Assembly (NCBI GenBank): GCA_026388275.1
Contig: JAPLKB010000004.1
Span: forward strand, 1 to 55,162
DNA: 55,162 bases
Direction: 5' to 3'
DNA from: Pseudomonadota bacterium
GTDB lineage: Bacteria; Desulfobacterota; Syntrophorhabdia; Syntrophorhabdales; Syntrophorhabdaceae
Below, one piece after another: positions 15,851 to 24,520 of this stretch. The notes beneath the pieces were generated by a model that did not search any database, was not told the origin of the DNA, and worked only from the letters and a program-made list of their open reading frames with translations. Position 1 is the first letter of the stretch. Every line of letters starts with the position of its first letter. Position numbers and translations under genes: made by a program.

Positions 15851-17260
15851 ATGAAAAACAAACGAATATTAATTATTGACGACGATGATGATCTGAATAT
15901 TGTTTTAAAAGAGTATTTTAGCGACTACGGAGTAACCTCCTATACATACAGTACGCCACCTGACATAGAGAAGGAATTAAAAGAAAAAAACCCATTTGCA
16001 GTCCTTCTTGATATTCGTTTACCTAAAATCTCCGGGATTGATCTTTTAGAACAGATAAAAAAGTTAAGACCGAATTTGCCTGTTATCATGATGACAGGAT
16101 ATGCTGATAAAGAGAAGAATCTTGAGTCTTTAAGGAGGGGAGCTTATTCTTTTTTAACAAAGCCCTTTAACAGCTTGGAGGAATTGTATCATATCGTAAA
16201 TAACGCAATAATTTATTACAGTGAGTTCCTTAAGGCATCCGAGTTGATGCAGGAAGTAAATAAACAGCGTGAAACTGAAAAGTTAAATTTAATTGAGCTC
16301 GATTTTTTAAAAAACCTTCATCATATGATCGGGGAGACTGAAGATCCGGTATTTGTGATGGAGAACTTTTATACTCTCATCAAAACGTTTATTTCTTTTG
16401 ATGTATTTGCGTCATTAATGCAGAAGGATGACGCAGTCGTTATGCAGATATCTCCGAACATTGAGGCAAGCAAGCAGCTTTTGGATTTTGTATCAAATAC
16501 TTTTTTAAAACAAATAATCGAATTATCATCTGTGGAAACACGGGCAAAAGTAATTATTGATATTGACAAATCAGTTCCCGATTCCGACGAAAAAGATTTT
16601 GTATATATTGTATCCGACTTTTCATCAAAGAACCGGGTATATGGCTATGCGGGGTTGTTCAGGGCTCTGCCTTTTACTTCTGATGAACAGGTCATATTCA
16701 ACAGGTTTTGTTCTCATGTCTCCTTAACACTTGAAAAGATAAGGCTTTTTAATGAAATTAAAGATCTTTCTATTTATGACGGTCTTACAGGTGTTTATAA
16801 CCATGCTTTTATTGTTAATGCCCTGGAAGATGAGATTGAAAGATCAACAAGGTACGGTTCCCAGCTCACAATTGCACTTTTTGACATAGATGATTTTAAG
16901 AAGGTTAATGATACGTTCGGACATCTTGCAGGAGACTACGTATTGAAGAGAGTTGCAGAGATATTAAAAAATGGCTTGAGAGTCATTGATATGGTTGGAA
17001 GATATGGCGGGGAAGAATTTCTGGTAATCATGCCGGAGACATTTTTAGTGCAGGGAGTTAAGGTTAGCGAACGTTTAAGAAAAGATATAGAAAATGAAAA
17101 TTTTTTATACGAAGATAAAAGTATAAAGATTACTATTAGCGGCGGGGCGGCCCCTTTTTCTCAGGGGTTGGACGTAAATAAAATTATAACGATTGTTGAT
17201 GAAAATATGTACAAATCAAAAAATACAGGGAAAAACAGGGTTTGTTATGATAAAAATTGA
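15851..17260 (+). CDS. Response regulator diguanylate cyclase (REC - sensor-like linker - GGDEF)
   Basis: 469 residues. An N-terminal receiver domain (1-120) has the acidic patch IIDDDDD, phospho-acceptor Asp54 (LLDIRLPK) and Lys104 (FLTKPF). The middle (about 145-300) is GAF-like. The C-terminal GGDEF domain (about 310-465) has the GGEEF active site at 386-390 and an RxxD inhibitory site (RVID) five residues before it. It should make cyclic di-GMP when phosphorylated, with product inhibition. The ATG follows the preceding terminator directly and has no visible Shine-Dalgarno. The cognate kinase is not adjacent. Confidence 0.93.
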   Translation: MKNKRILIIDDDDDLNIVLKEYFSDYGVTSYTYSTPPDIEKELKEKNPFAVLLDIRLPKISGIDLLEQIKKLRPNLPVIMMTGYADKEKNLESLRRGAYSFLTKPFNSLEELYHIVNNAIIYYSEFLKASELMQEVNKQRETEKLNLIELDFLKNLHHMIGETEDPVFVMENFYTLIKTFISFDVFASLMQKDDAVVMQISPNIEASKQLLDFVSNTFLKQIIELSSVETRAKVIIDIDKSVPDSDEKDFVYIVSDFSSKNRVYGYAGLFRALPFTSDEQVIFNRFCSHVSLTLEKIRLFNEIKDLSIYDGLTGVYNHAFIVNALEDEIERSTRYGSQLTIALFDIDDFKKVNDTFGHLAGDYVLKRVAEILKNGLRVIDMVGRYGGEEFLVIMPETFLVQGVKVSERLRKDIENENFLYEDKSIKITISGGAAPFSQGLDVNKIITIVDENMYKSKNTGKNRVCYDKN

Positions 17261-18560
17261 TATTGCAACAGAAATATTAAGAGAATTTATAAAAATTGAC
17301 ACTTCAAATCCCCCGGGTAATGAAGAAAAGGCCATCCTCTTCCTTGAAAATATCCTTCAAAAAGAAGGTCTAAGCACAGAAATCTATTTGCCTGTCCCTA
17401 AAAGAGCAAATATTATTTCACGTATTGAAGGGAAAAAGAAAGGCAAGCCTGTCATATTGCTTGGCCATGTTGATGTTGTGCCGGCAATAGCCGACGAGTG
17501 GGAAGCAGACCCCTTTGGTGCGGAGATAAAAGATGGGTTTATGTACGGAAGAGGCGCAATTGACATGAAGGCGCAGATCGTGTGCCAGCTTCTCTCATTC
17601 ATCGAATTATATAAAAAAGGCATTATACCGGAAAGAGATATAATTTTCCTTGCTACCTGCGATGAGGAAGTGGGCGGGAAATACGGATTAGAATATATGC
17701 TGCATCAGGTCAGGGAGCTTAGCGACGCCTCTTTTGTACTGAGTGAAGGTGGATGTATTATAAGCGATGGTGGTTTTCAACATGCCCAGATTGCCGTGGA
17801 TGAAAAAAAATTAAGTCAGTTTATGATTAAGGCAACAGGAATAGGCGGCCATGGGTCTAAACCGCACAGAAACAATGCAAACGAAAAAATTGTAAATGCT
17901 GCAAAAGCAATATTGTCGTATGATTGGCCTTTTAAGCCAACCAGCATTGTAAATGCGTATATGAACGGTATTTTAAAGGGCAAAAAAGGCAAGGGTTTTG
18001 TATATACCAACTTAAAAGAGATGCTTAAAAATGAGCATTTCATGAACTTTCTGGAGGATGATCCTTCGTATAATGCATTATTACGAAATACGGTTACCCT
18101 TACAATACTGAAAGGCGGCGACAAGGTTAATGTAATTCCTGCTGCATCACAGGCATATTTTGACGCAAGGCTCCTGCCGACAGAAAGTCATGATGCGTTT
18201 TTTAAGAAAATCAAGAAACTATGCGGAGATGATGTTGAAATTGAGCAGATCGGGTCCGGGACAAGCAAATCAGTCCCATCAGGATATAATAACAACTATT
18301 TCAGCGGTATCCGGCAGATTGTAAAAAAGTTGAAAGGGCCTATTCCTGTCCTTCCATTTTTAATGACCGGTGCTTCAGATTTGCGTTATTTCAGGAACCT
18401 TGGAGCTCTGTCATATGGTTTTTTCCCGGCAACATTCACAAACGATGAGTTTCTCAGGATGCATGGCAAAAATGAGAGAATATCCATTGAAGCGCTTAAA
18501 GAAGGCTTGGAAGGTACTTACGAAATTGTGAAGTTTCTTGCCTCATATTCCGACATTTAA
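17247..18560 (+). CDS. M20-family metallopeptidase (ArgE/DapE/carboxypeptidase-G2 type)
   Basis: About 437 residues from the ATG at 17247, which overlaps the cyclase gene by 14 bp. Metal-site motifs: GHVDVVP (His74, Asp76), YGRGAIDMKAQ (bridging Asp107), CDEEVGG (catalytic Glu140, metal Glu141) and a C-terminal His (RMHGKNERISIEAL). The dimerisation/lid domain lies about 190-310 (GIGGHGSKPHRNN). It hydrolyses an N-acyl amino acid or peptide bond in the cytoplasm; substrate unknown. Translational coupling to the cyclase is likely from the overlap. Confidence 0.9.
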   Translation: MIKIDIATEILREFIKIDTSNPPGNEEKAILFLENILQKEGLSTEIYLPVPKRANIISRIEGKKKGKPVILLGHVDVVPAIADEWEADPFGAEIKDGFMYGRGAIDMKAQIVCQLLSFIELYKKGIIPERDIIFLATCDEEVGGKYGLEYMLHQVRELSDASFVLSEGGCIISDGGFQHAQIAVDEKKLSQFMIKATGIGGHGSKPHRNNANEKIVNAAKAILSYDWPFKPTSIVNAYMNGILKGKKGKGFVYTNLKEMLKNEHFMNFLEDDPSYNALLRNTVTLTILKGGDKVNVIPAASQAYFDARLLPTESHDAFFKKIKKLCGDDVEIEQIGSGTSKSVPSGYNNNYFSGIRQIVKKLKGPIPVLPFLMTGASDLRYFRNLGALSYGFFPATFTNDEFLRMHGKNERISIEALKEGLEGTYEIVKFLASYSDI

Positions 18561-18661
18561 GACATGACATCATCCGTAAGAGTGATAACATGGGAATTCA
18601 TATAAAACATCCAATCTGAAATTCCGTATACAAATTATGAATCTGAATTTGCGTTATATTC

Positions 18662-18691
18662 TTGACAAAAGCCATTTTTTCTGTTGAAAAT
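18662..18691 (+). promoter_or_regulatory. Possible promoter upstream of iorAB
   Basis: TTGACA (18662-18667) is perfect, but the best -10 at 18-bp spacing is GAAAAT (18686-18691), a poor match. Downstream, AAAGGAGGTGA (about 18744) is a full ribosome-binding site with no sensible gene behind it, about 50 bp before the iorA start. Confidence 0.35.
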
Positions 18692-18802
18692 AATAATGAA
18701 ATAGTCATTTAATGCAAATAATTTTGATATAAAAAGATGATAAAGGAGGTGAAAAGTTACTGTAAATAAAATTTTTTGGCTGAAAAGCCGAATGGGGGCA
18801 AT

Positions 18803-20614
18803 ATGAAAAAAGAGATAAAAGTGCTGCAAGGAAACAGTGCAATTGCAAGAGGCGCCTGGGAAGCAGGCGTAAAGTTCGCATCTGCATATCCGGGAACACC
18901 GAGCAGTGAAATATTACAGGAAATTGCCGACAATTATCCCGATATTTATGCTGAATGGTCTCCCAACGAAAAAGTGGCGGTTGAAGTTGCAAGTGGAGCG
19001 TCAATAGCAGGTGCAAGAGTTATGGCTTCAATGAAGCATGTCGGATTGAACGTTGCCTCAGACCCTTTCATGACGCTTGCCTATACAGGGATTAAAGGCG
19101 GTATGGTAATTGTTGTAGCTGATGATCCTAATGTCCACAGCTCGCAGAACGAACAGGACAGTCGCAACTGGGCAAGATTTGCAAAGGTTCCCATGCTGGA
19201 ACCAGGCGATGCTCAGGAGTGCAAAGATTTTACAAAGATTGCCTTTGATATCAGCGAAGAGTTTGATACACCTGTATTGCTGCGCGGCGAAACAAGAGTA
19301 TCGCATTCCGATTCTCCTGTAGTGCTTGAAGACAGGAAAGAATCCAAGATACCGATAGGGCTTGATCCGAAGAATGCAACTAAATATGTCATGGTGCCGG
19401 CATATGTCCGTGTAAGACGTAAATTTATTGAAGAAAGAATGAGAAAACTTGAAGCCTATGCAGATGGATTTAAATTTAACAAGATGGAGATTAATGATCC
19501 AAGTATAGGCATTATTGCAAGCGGTGTAAGCTACCTCTATGCAAAAGAGGTTTTTCCGGAATACTCTTTCCTGAAGCTTGGCATGATATGGCCGCTTCCA
19601 AAAAAGATGATTGCAGAATTTTATAAGAAGGTAAAGAGGGTTATCATCGTCGAAGAACTTGATCCGTTCTTTGAAACAGAGATAAAAGCTATGGGTTACA
19701 AGGTATTCCATGGAAAGGATCTGATACCTAATATGTACGAACTGTCCCCGGAGATTATTGAGCAGGCTTTGAAGGGCAAGAAGTACAAAGCACCGAAAAT
19801 CAAGATAAAACCAGAAGACTTGCCAAGAAGACCGCCAAATTTATGTGCAGGCTGCTCACACAGAGCCTTGTTTTATGCATTGAAGAAGCTTGGCACTTTT
19901 GTCTTCGGTGATATTGGTTGTTATACCCTTACAGCAGCACCCCCGCTTCAGGCGCTCCACACTTGTATATGTATGGGCGCAGGTATTGGAGGAGCACACG
20001 GTGCAATGAAGGTATTCGGGAAAGAAGGGCTTGGAAAGATGTGTGCTGTTCTCGGTGATTCCACTTTCCTGCACAGCGGTGTAGCGCCTCTAATGGATGT
20101 TGTGTATAATAAGGGAAATTCCACCACTATCATCCTTGACAACAGAATAACGGGCATGACAGGCCATCAGGAACATGCAGGCACAGGTTTTACTGTAAGG
20201 CAGGAATCTACCAATATGGTCGATTATGAAGTACTTGTAAAGGCTCTGGGCGTTAAAAGCATAAAAAAGGTTGATCCTTACAAATTAGAAGAGACCACGA
20301 AAATAATAAAAGAAGAGCTGGCAAAGGATGAGCCTTCAGTAATCATCACAGTAAACAGCCCCTGTATTATGCTGAAGCGGGCAAACAGGAAATTCAAAAA
20401 CCCGTTCTTTGTAATCAATGAAGATAATTGCAGAGGCTGCAAAATGTGTCTTGAGATAGGATGTCCTGCAATCAGTTGGAGAGAAGGGGCAGGGGCAACA
20501 AAGGATGGCCACAAGAGAAAAGGAACTGTGTTTATTGACAAGGGAGTCTGCGTAGGTTGTGATATCTGTACTCAGATTTGTAAATACGAAGCCATTGTTC
20601 CCGGTAAAAGGTGA
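18803..20614 (+). CDS. iorA: Indolepyruvate:ferredoxin oxidoreductase, alpha subunit
   Basis: About 603 residues from the ATG at 18803 (GGGGG upstream; an in-frame TTG at 18776 is less likely). The N-terminal pyruvate-oxidoreductase domain has NSAIARGAWEAGVKFASAYP and SPNEKVAVEVASGASIAGAR. The TPP-binding domain has CAGCSHRALFYAL, GDIGCYTL and LGDSTFLHSGVAPLMD. The C-terminus has two [4Fe-4S] motifs, CRGCKMCLEIGCP and CVGCDICTQICK. It oxidatively decarboxylates aryl-pyruvates to aryl-acetyl-CoA with reduction of ferredoxin. It is cotranscribed with iorB and gives the cell low-potential ferredoxin. Confidence 0.96.
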   Translation: MKKEIKVLQGNSAIARGAWEAGVKFASAYPGTPSSEILQEIADNYPDIYAEWSPNEKVAVEVASGASIAGARVMASMKHVGLNVASDPFMTLAYTGIKGGMVIVVADDPNVHSSQNEQDSRNWARFAKVPMLEPGDAQECKDFTKIAFDISEEFDTPVLLRGETRVSHSDSPVVLEDRKESKIPIGLDPKNATKYVMVPAYVRVRRKFIEERMRKLEAYADGFKFNKMEINDPSIGIIASGVSYLYAKEVFPEYSFLKLGMIWPLPKKMIAEFYKKVKRVIIVEELDPFFETEIKAMGYKVFHGKDLIPNMYELSPEIIEQALKGKKYKAPKIKIKPEDLPRRPPNLCAGCSHRALFYALKKLGTFVFGDIGCYTLTAAPPLQALHTCICMGAGIGGAHGAMKVFGKEGLGKMCAVLGDSTFLHSGVAPLMDVVYNKGNSTTIILDNRITGMTGHQEHAGTGFTVRQESTNMVDYEVLVKALGVKSIKKVDPYKLEETTKIIKEELAKDEPSVIITVNSPCIMLKRANRKFKNPFFVINEDNCRGCKMCLEIGCPAISWREGAGATKDGHKRKGTVFIDKGVCVGCDICTQICKYEAIVPGKR

Positions 20615-20625
20615 GGAGGTGGATG

Positions 20626-21219
20626 ATGAAAAAAAATGATAAAGTTACGAATATATTTCTTTCAGGTGTCGGTGGTCAAGGCACAATCCTCGCAAGCAAT
20701 ATTTTGACCGAGGTATTTCTTAACGCCGGCTACGATGTAAAGAAGAGCGAAGTCCACGGAATGGCACAAAGGGGCGGAGATGTTACCACCCATTTCAGAT
20801 TCGGGAAAAAGGTGTACTCACCTCTTATCAAATATGGAGATGTTGATTTTCTTCTTTCCTTTGAACTCCTTGAGTCCCTCAGATATATAAACTGGGTAAA
20901 AGCAGACGGAAAGATTTTAATCAATAAGCAGGAAGTTTTTCCACCAGCAGTAAACCTTGGTCTGGCAAAGTATCCTCAAGGTGTTGAGGAAGTATTCAAA
21001 AAATACTTTAAAGAGAATGTTAATGTGATAAACGGACAGGAAATTGCAGGCAAACTCGGGAACGTGCAAGCTGCAAATGTGGTTCTCATCGGCGCCTTCT
21101 CCAAATTTTTTCCTGAAATAAAGGAAGCGGCATGGATAAATGCAATTAAGGGATTGATGAAAGAAAAGCTTCATGAGCTAAATATCAAAGCCTTCAATGA
21201 AGGGAGAAAGGCCCTTTAA
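20626..21219 (+). CDS. iorB: Indolepyruvate:ferredoxin oxidoreductase, beta subunit
   Basis: About 197 residues. The gamma-domain pattern is clear: IFLSGVGGQGTILASNILTE, KKSEVHGMAQRGGDVTTHFR and LLSFELLESLRY. It partners IorA in CoA-dependent aryl-pyruvate oxidation. Candidate starts are a GTG at 20611 and ATGs at 20623 and 20626; AGGAGG (20615-20620) makes 20626 the best spaced. It begins 11 bp after iorA. Its TAA stop lies in the loop of a terminator-like hairpin. Confidence 0.95.
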   Translation: MKKNDKVTNIFLSGVGGQGTILASNILTEVFLNAGYDVKKSEVHGMAQRGGDVTTHFRFGKKVYSPLIKYGDVDFLLSFELLESLRYINWVKADGKILINKQEVFPPAVNLGLAKYPQGVEEVFKKYFKENVNVINGQEIAGKLGNVQAANVVLIGAFSKFFPEIKEAAWINAIKGLMKEKLHELNIKAFNEGRKAL

Positions 21220-23764
21220 GGGCCTTTTTTTTATTTTGTGTAAAGTTATCTTCCTTGCTTGTATCTTTTGCATATCACTCTTTAGCGGGACGGTGCATTC
21301 TATGAATATATTTTCATTGGATAACGGGTTGCAATATATCCTTGAACAGCAAAAAAACACTGGTGTCATAGCGGTTCAGGTCTGGGTGAAAACAGGCAGC
21401 ATATATGAGGAACAAAAAATTGCGGGCATCACCCATTTTATTGAGCACCTTATATTTAAAGGCACGGATAAGGTGAAGGCCAATGAGATGGCTTCAAAAA
21501 TAGAATCGCTGGGTGGCAATATTAATGCGTTTACTTCTCATGATAATACTGTCTATCATGTTGTGATACCAAAAAATGCCTTTGAAGAAGGCTTTACGAT
21601 ACTTGTTGATGCAGTAAAGAACCCGGCCTTTCCGGAAGATGAGATTGCTAAAGAGAAAAAGGTTGTCCTTGAAGAAATCAAAATGGGAGAAGATGATCCT
21701 CAACGGAAGCTTTTTAAAGAGCTGTTTTCCCTGAGCTATGAGGACAATCCCTATGGCAGACCTATCATAGGATACGAAGATACTGTTAAAGATATAAGCA
21801 GGGATGATATACGTCAATATTTTAAAACGCATTATACACCTGACAATATGGTTCTTGTCATAACCGGCGATTTTGAAGAGGCAAAGGCCGATGAATTGAT
21901 AAAAAAACATTTTGCAGGAGATAACAGCAGAGACAAAGCAACCCTTGAAAACAAAAAGGATAATGATGTAACTGGAAACAGGGAAAAGATCAAAATTATT
22001 GAGAAAAATATAAAAGAGAGCTATCTTGCTTTTTCGTATAATGTTCCTTCTATAACACATGAAGATATACCTGCATTGGAGGTCTTGGGGACAATCCTCG
22101 GTGAAGGTGAAAGCTCTCGTCTTCAGAAACAACTAAAAAACAAAAAAGGGATTGTTACTGACAGTTCTACATACTTGTTTAACCCTAAAGGAGAAGGCTT
22201 GTTCGTTTTTTATGCAACTTTTAAAGGCAAGGATTATCCTTTGATAATTGCAGAGATAGAAAAAGAGGTTTCAGTGTTGCGAAAGGAAGGGCCAACGCCA
22301 TCGGAAATACAGAAAGCGAAAAACATGATTAAGGCGTCATATGTATATTCAATAGAGACAGTTCAGGGAAAAGCAAGACAGGTAGGTAATTTTCAGACTT
22401 TAACAGGCGATCCGTACTTTGTTGACAAATTTTTGGCAAAAATAGACCAGGTTAACAGGGACGATATAATAATGGTAATGGACAAGTATATTAGTGGGAA
22501 ATACAAAGCCCTTGCTGCATTGCTGCCGAAAAGTGCATCCAATCCCTATACATTCCAGCTAAAAAACGGATTAAAATGCGTCGTAAACAAAGAACAGGCA
22601 TCGCCGACTTTTGCCTTTCGGGCAGGTTTCATTGGCGGAGTAAAAGAAGAAGCTCCGGGAAAGAACGGCATATTTAACGTTCTCTCCAAAATGTTGTTAA
22701 AAGGCACAAAAGACAAGGATGCAACAAAAATTGCACAGGAAATAGACTTCCTTGCCGGTAACGTATCTGCATTCAGCGGGAAAAACACTTTCGGACTTTC
22801 CGGAAAATTTCTTAGCAAGGATATTGAGGAAGTTTTCGGTCTTCTTAAGGATTTGCTTACTTCGACCAGTTTAAAGGAAGATGAACTGAAAAAAGTCAAG
22901 GAAGATGTCCTTTCTGAGATCAGGCAGCAGGATGATGACCCGGTAGGTTATACATTTATACGGTTCAATGAAATTTTGTACAAAGGGCATCCATATAGTA
23001 GAGACCCTGTCGGCAGAGAACCTGATATAGGGTCCATAAAACTTGATGAGCTTGAAGGAGTCTATAAAAAATTTATAACCCCTTCAAATGCAGTACTGGC
23101 TATATCAGGTGATGTTGATGAGAAAAAGATCGAAAGTCTTTTTCGAAAGATGTTTTCAGACTGGTCGGGCGAGGCCAGTTTTCTGCAGAATAAACCGGTT
23201 TCGGCAGTGCAGAAGAGCATACAGCATATAGATAAAGAAATAGTGCAGACACATCTTGTTTTCGGTTTTTTAGGCCCGGGCGTGCTCAGTGAAGACAGAT
23301 ATGCCGTAGAGGTAATGGATTCAGTCCTATCCGGTATGGGAGGAAGAATACACAAGATATTGAGAGAAGAAAAACCTTATGCCTATGCGCTGACATTTTT
23401 CAACCAGATGGCTTATGAAGTTGGCGGGATGGGCATATATATCGGGACAGATAAAAAACTGACTGAAGAAGTGCGGAAGATAGTGTATGCCGAAATAGAA
23501 AGGATTTTATCAGAAGGATTTACAGAAAAAGAAGTTGAGGATGCCAAAAGATATCTTATCGGAACACACTATATACATATGCAGGCCAACAGCGTAAAAG
23601 CTATGAGTATGTGTCTTGATACGATATACAGAGGGGAACCAGGGTATTTCAAGGTATGGCCGAAACACATTCAGGCAATAAAGAAAGAAGATGTGGATAA
23701 AGCGGCAAGGAAATATCTCTCTATTGATAAGATGGTTGATATTTCGGTAGGGGGCAGACCGTAG
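21197..23764 (+). CDS. M16 zinc metallopeptidase, two-domain (pitrilysin/processing-peptidase type), exported
   Basis: Up to 855 residues, holding two M16 modules. The first has the inverted zinc motif HFIEH (His80, Glu83, His84) and the distal Glu in VVLEEIKM; the second (from about residue 450) lacks HxxEH, as is usual for the inactive partner. A hydrophobic segment (CKVIFLACIFCISLFSG) reads as a signal peptide. The start is unclear: the ATG at 21197 overlaps iorB and the hairpin at 21207-21236; TTG at 21236 would keep the signal; ATG at 21302 would drop it. It probably degrades peptides in the periplasm. Confidence 0.88.
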   Translation: MKGERPFKGLFFILCKVIFLACIFCISLFSGTVHSMNIFSLDNGLQYILEQQKNTGVIAVQVWVKTGSIYEEQKIAGITHFIEHLIFKGTDKVKANEMASKIESLGGNINAFTSHDNTVYHVVIPKNAFEEGFTILVDAVKNPAFPEDEIAKEKKVVLEEIKMGEDDPQRKLFKELFSLSYEDNPYGRPIIGYEDTVKDISRDDIRQYFKTHYTPDNMVLVITGDFEEAKADELIKKHFAGDNSRDKATLENKKDNDVTGNREKIKIIEKNIKESYLAFSYNVPSITHEDIPALEVLGTILGEGESSRLQKQLKNKKGIVTDSSTYLFNPKGEGLFVFYATFKGKDYPLIIAEIEKEVSVLRKEGPTPSEIQKAKNMIKASYVYSIETVQGKARQVGNFQTLTGDPYFVDKFLAKIDQVNRDDIIMVMDKYISGKYKALAALLPKSASNPYTFQLKNGLKCVVNKEQASPTFAFRAGFIGGVKEEAPGKNGIFNVLSKMLLKGTKDKDATKIAQEIDFLAGNVSAFSGKNTFGLSGKFLSKDIEEVFGLLKDLLTSTSLKEDELKKVKEDVLSEIRQQDDDPVGYTFIRFNEILYKGHPYSRDPVGREPDIGSIKLDELEGVYKKFITPSNAVLAISGDVDEKKIESLFRKMFSDWSGEASFLQNKPVSAVQKSIQHIDKEIVQTHLVFGFLGPGVLSEDRYAVEVMDSVLSGMGGRIHKILREEKPYAYALTFFNQMAYEVGGMGIYIGTDKKLTEEVRKIVYAEIERILSEGFTEKEVEDAKRYLIGTHYIHMQANSVKAMSMCLDTIYRGEPGYFKVWPKHIQAIKKEDVDKAARKYLSIDKMVDISVGGRP
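21207..21236 (+). terminator. Intrinsic terminator overlapping iorB end and M16 start
   Basis: AAAGGCCC (21207-21214), loop TTTAA, GGGCCTTT (21220-21227), followed by a T-run: a canonical terminator. Unusually, the iorB stop codon is in the loop and the first possible M16 start (21197) is upstream of the stem. Readthrough or a start after the hairpin is needed for the M16 gene. Confidence 0.8.
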
Positions 23765-23774
23765 AGCCAGTTTA

Positions 23775-23820
23775 TACCAATTCGCCTTCAATCATATAAC
23801 TTTGTTGCCTCCTCCTCGCA
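23775..23820. repeat. Inverted half copy of the MITE-like element
   Basis: TACCAATTCGCCTTCAATCA and the following bases up to CCTCCTCCTCGC match, inverted, the right end of the element at 7090-7135 with one or two differences. Only about 46 bp are present, 10 bp after the M16 stop. The rest of 23765-23969 contains nothing I can assign. Confidence 0.75.
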
Positions 23821-23969
23821 ATCCTCGACGTATTATATAGTACGATCCATTTGTCTTGAAAGAAGCCTGTCTTTTAGAATGAAAAACTAATAATTCGAGT
23901 GCAATGAAAAATCTTCTCAGTAACATAGAAACTTGTGCAGGATAAAAGTACTTTTGTGATTTATCTTTT

Positions 23970-24215
23970 CTAATCTTTGAGAAACAATTGATGATATTCA
24001 GGCTCAGTTAGATATTTTTTCAACATTTTACCTGTAATCTCAAATATCTCAGTCAAATCGTCATCGGTCATCCGTTTTAAAATTGTTTTCATCAAATGGT
24101 CATCAGAAAACTTCTGCAGATACAATTGCACTGTATTCTCATCGGATTTCCTGTCCAGACCATATCCTGAAAAACCTTCAAAAGTTTCTACGAAACGATG
24201 GGAGTGTTTTGCCAT
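23970..24215 (-). CDS. Small conserved cytoplasmic protein, unknown function
   Basis: 81 residues, MAKHSHRFVETFEGFSGYGL followed by DRKSDENTVQLYLQKFSDD and LTEPEYHQLFLKD at the C-terminus. I recognise this pattern from small 'cytoplasmic protein' families in deltaproteobacteria; no function is known to me. AAGGAG with six-base spacing fixes the ATG at 24213-24215. A longer upstream extension would run through the tRNA gene and is not real. Predicted all-helical. Confidence 0.8.
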   Translation of the reverse strand: MAKHSHRFVETFEGFSGYGLDRKSDENTVQLYLQKFSDDHLMKTILKRMTDDDLTEIFEITGKMLKKYLTEPEYHQLFLKD

Positions 24216-24409
24216 AAAAAACTCCTTACTTAATATTTTTTTACACAAACTATCTCGCAGATGGCGACAAAATAAACATGGATTGAACTGGAGTCGCATA
24301 TATCCCACGACCTCAGGGCACACCTCAAAAGTTATACCTAAAATATATGTATTATCAGCCTCACAAAAAAAGAGACCATCAATAAGATGGCCTGAATATC
24401 TGAAAATAA

Positions 24410-24485
24410 TGGTGGAGCTGAAGGGGATTGAACCCTCGACACCTTGACTGCCAGTCAAGTACTCTCCCATCTGAGCTACAGCCCC
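24410..24485 (-). tRNA. tRNA-Ala (anticodon GGC), CCA encoded
   Basis: On the minus strand the sequence begins GGGGCTGTAGCTCAGATGGG. The anticodon arm CTTGA-CTGGCAG-TCAAG gives anticodon GGC. The T arm holds GGTTCAATCCCC, the acceptor closes with CAGCTCC (one G-U pair) and CCA is encoded (24412-24410). It lies 35 bp after the end of the acyl-CoA synthetase gene, same strand. Confidence 0.96.
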
Positions 24486-24520
24486 ACTGACCTGATTTAT
24501 AGCAATAACAGCCAGAAATG

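Noticed and set aside
19058-19711. A 217-codon minus-strand open frame
   Set aside because: It lies wholly antisense to iorA, which has complete domain motifs; composition is Cys/Phe/Ile-rich as expected of an antisense shadow.
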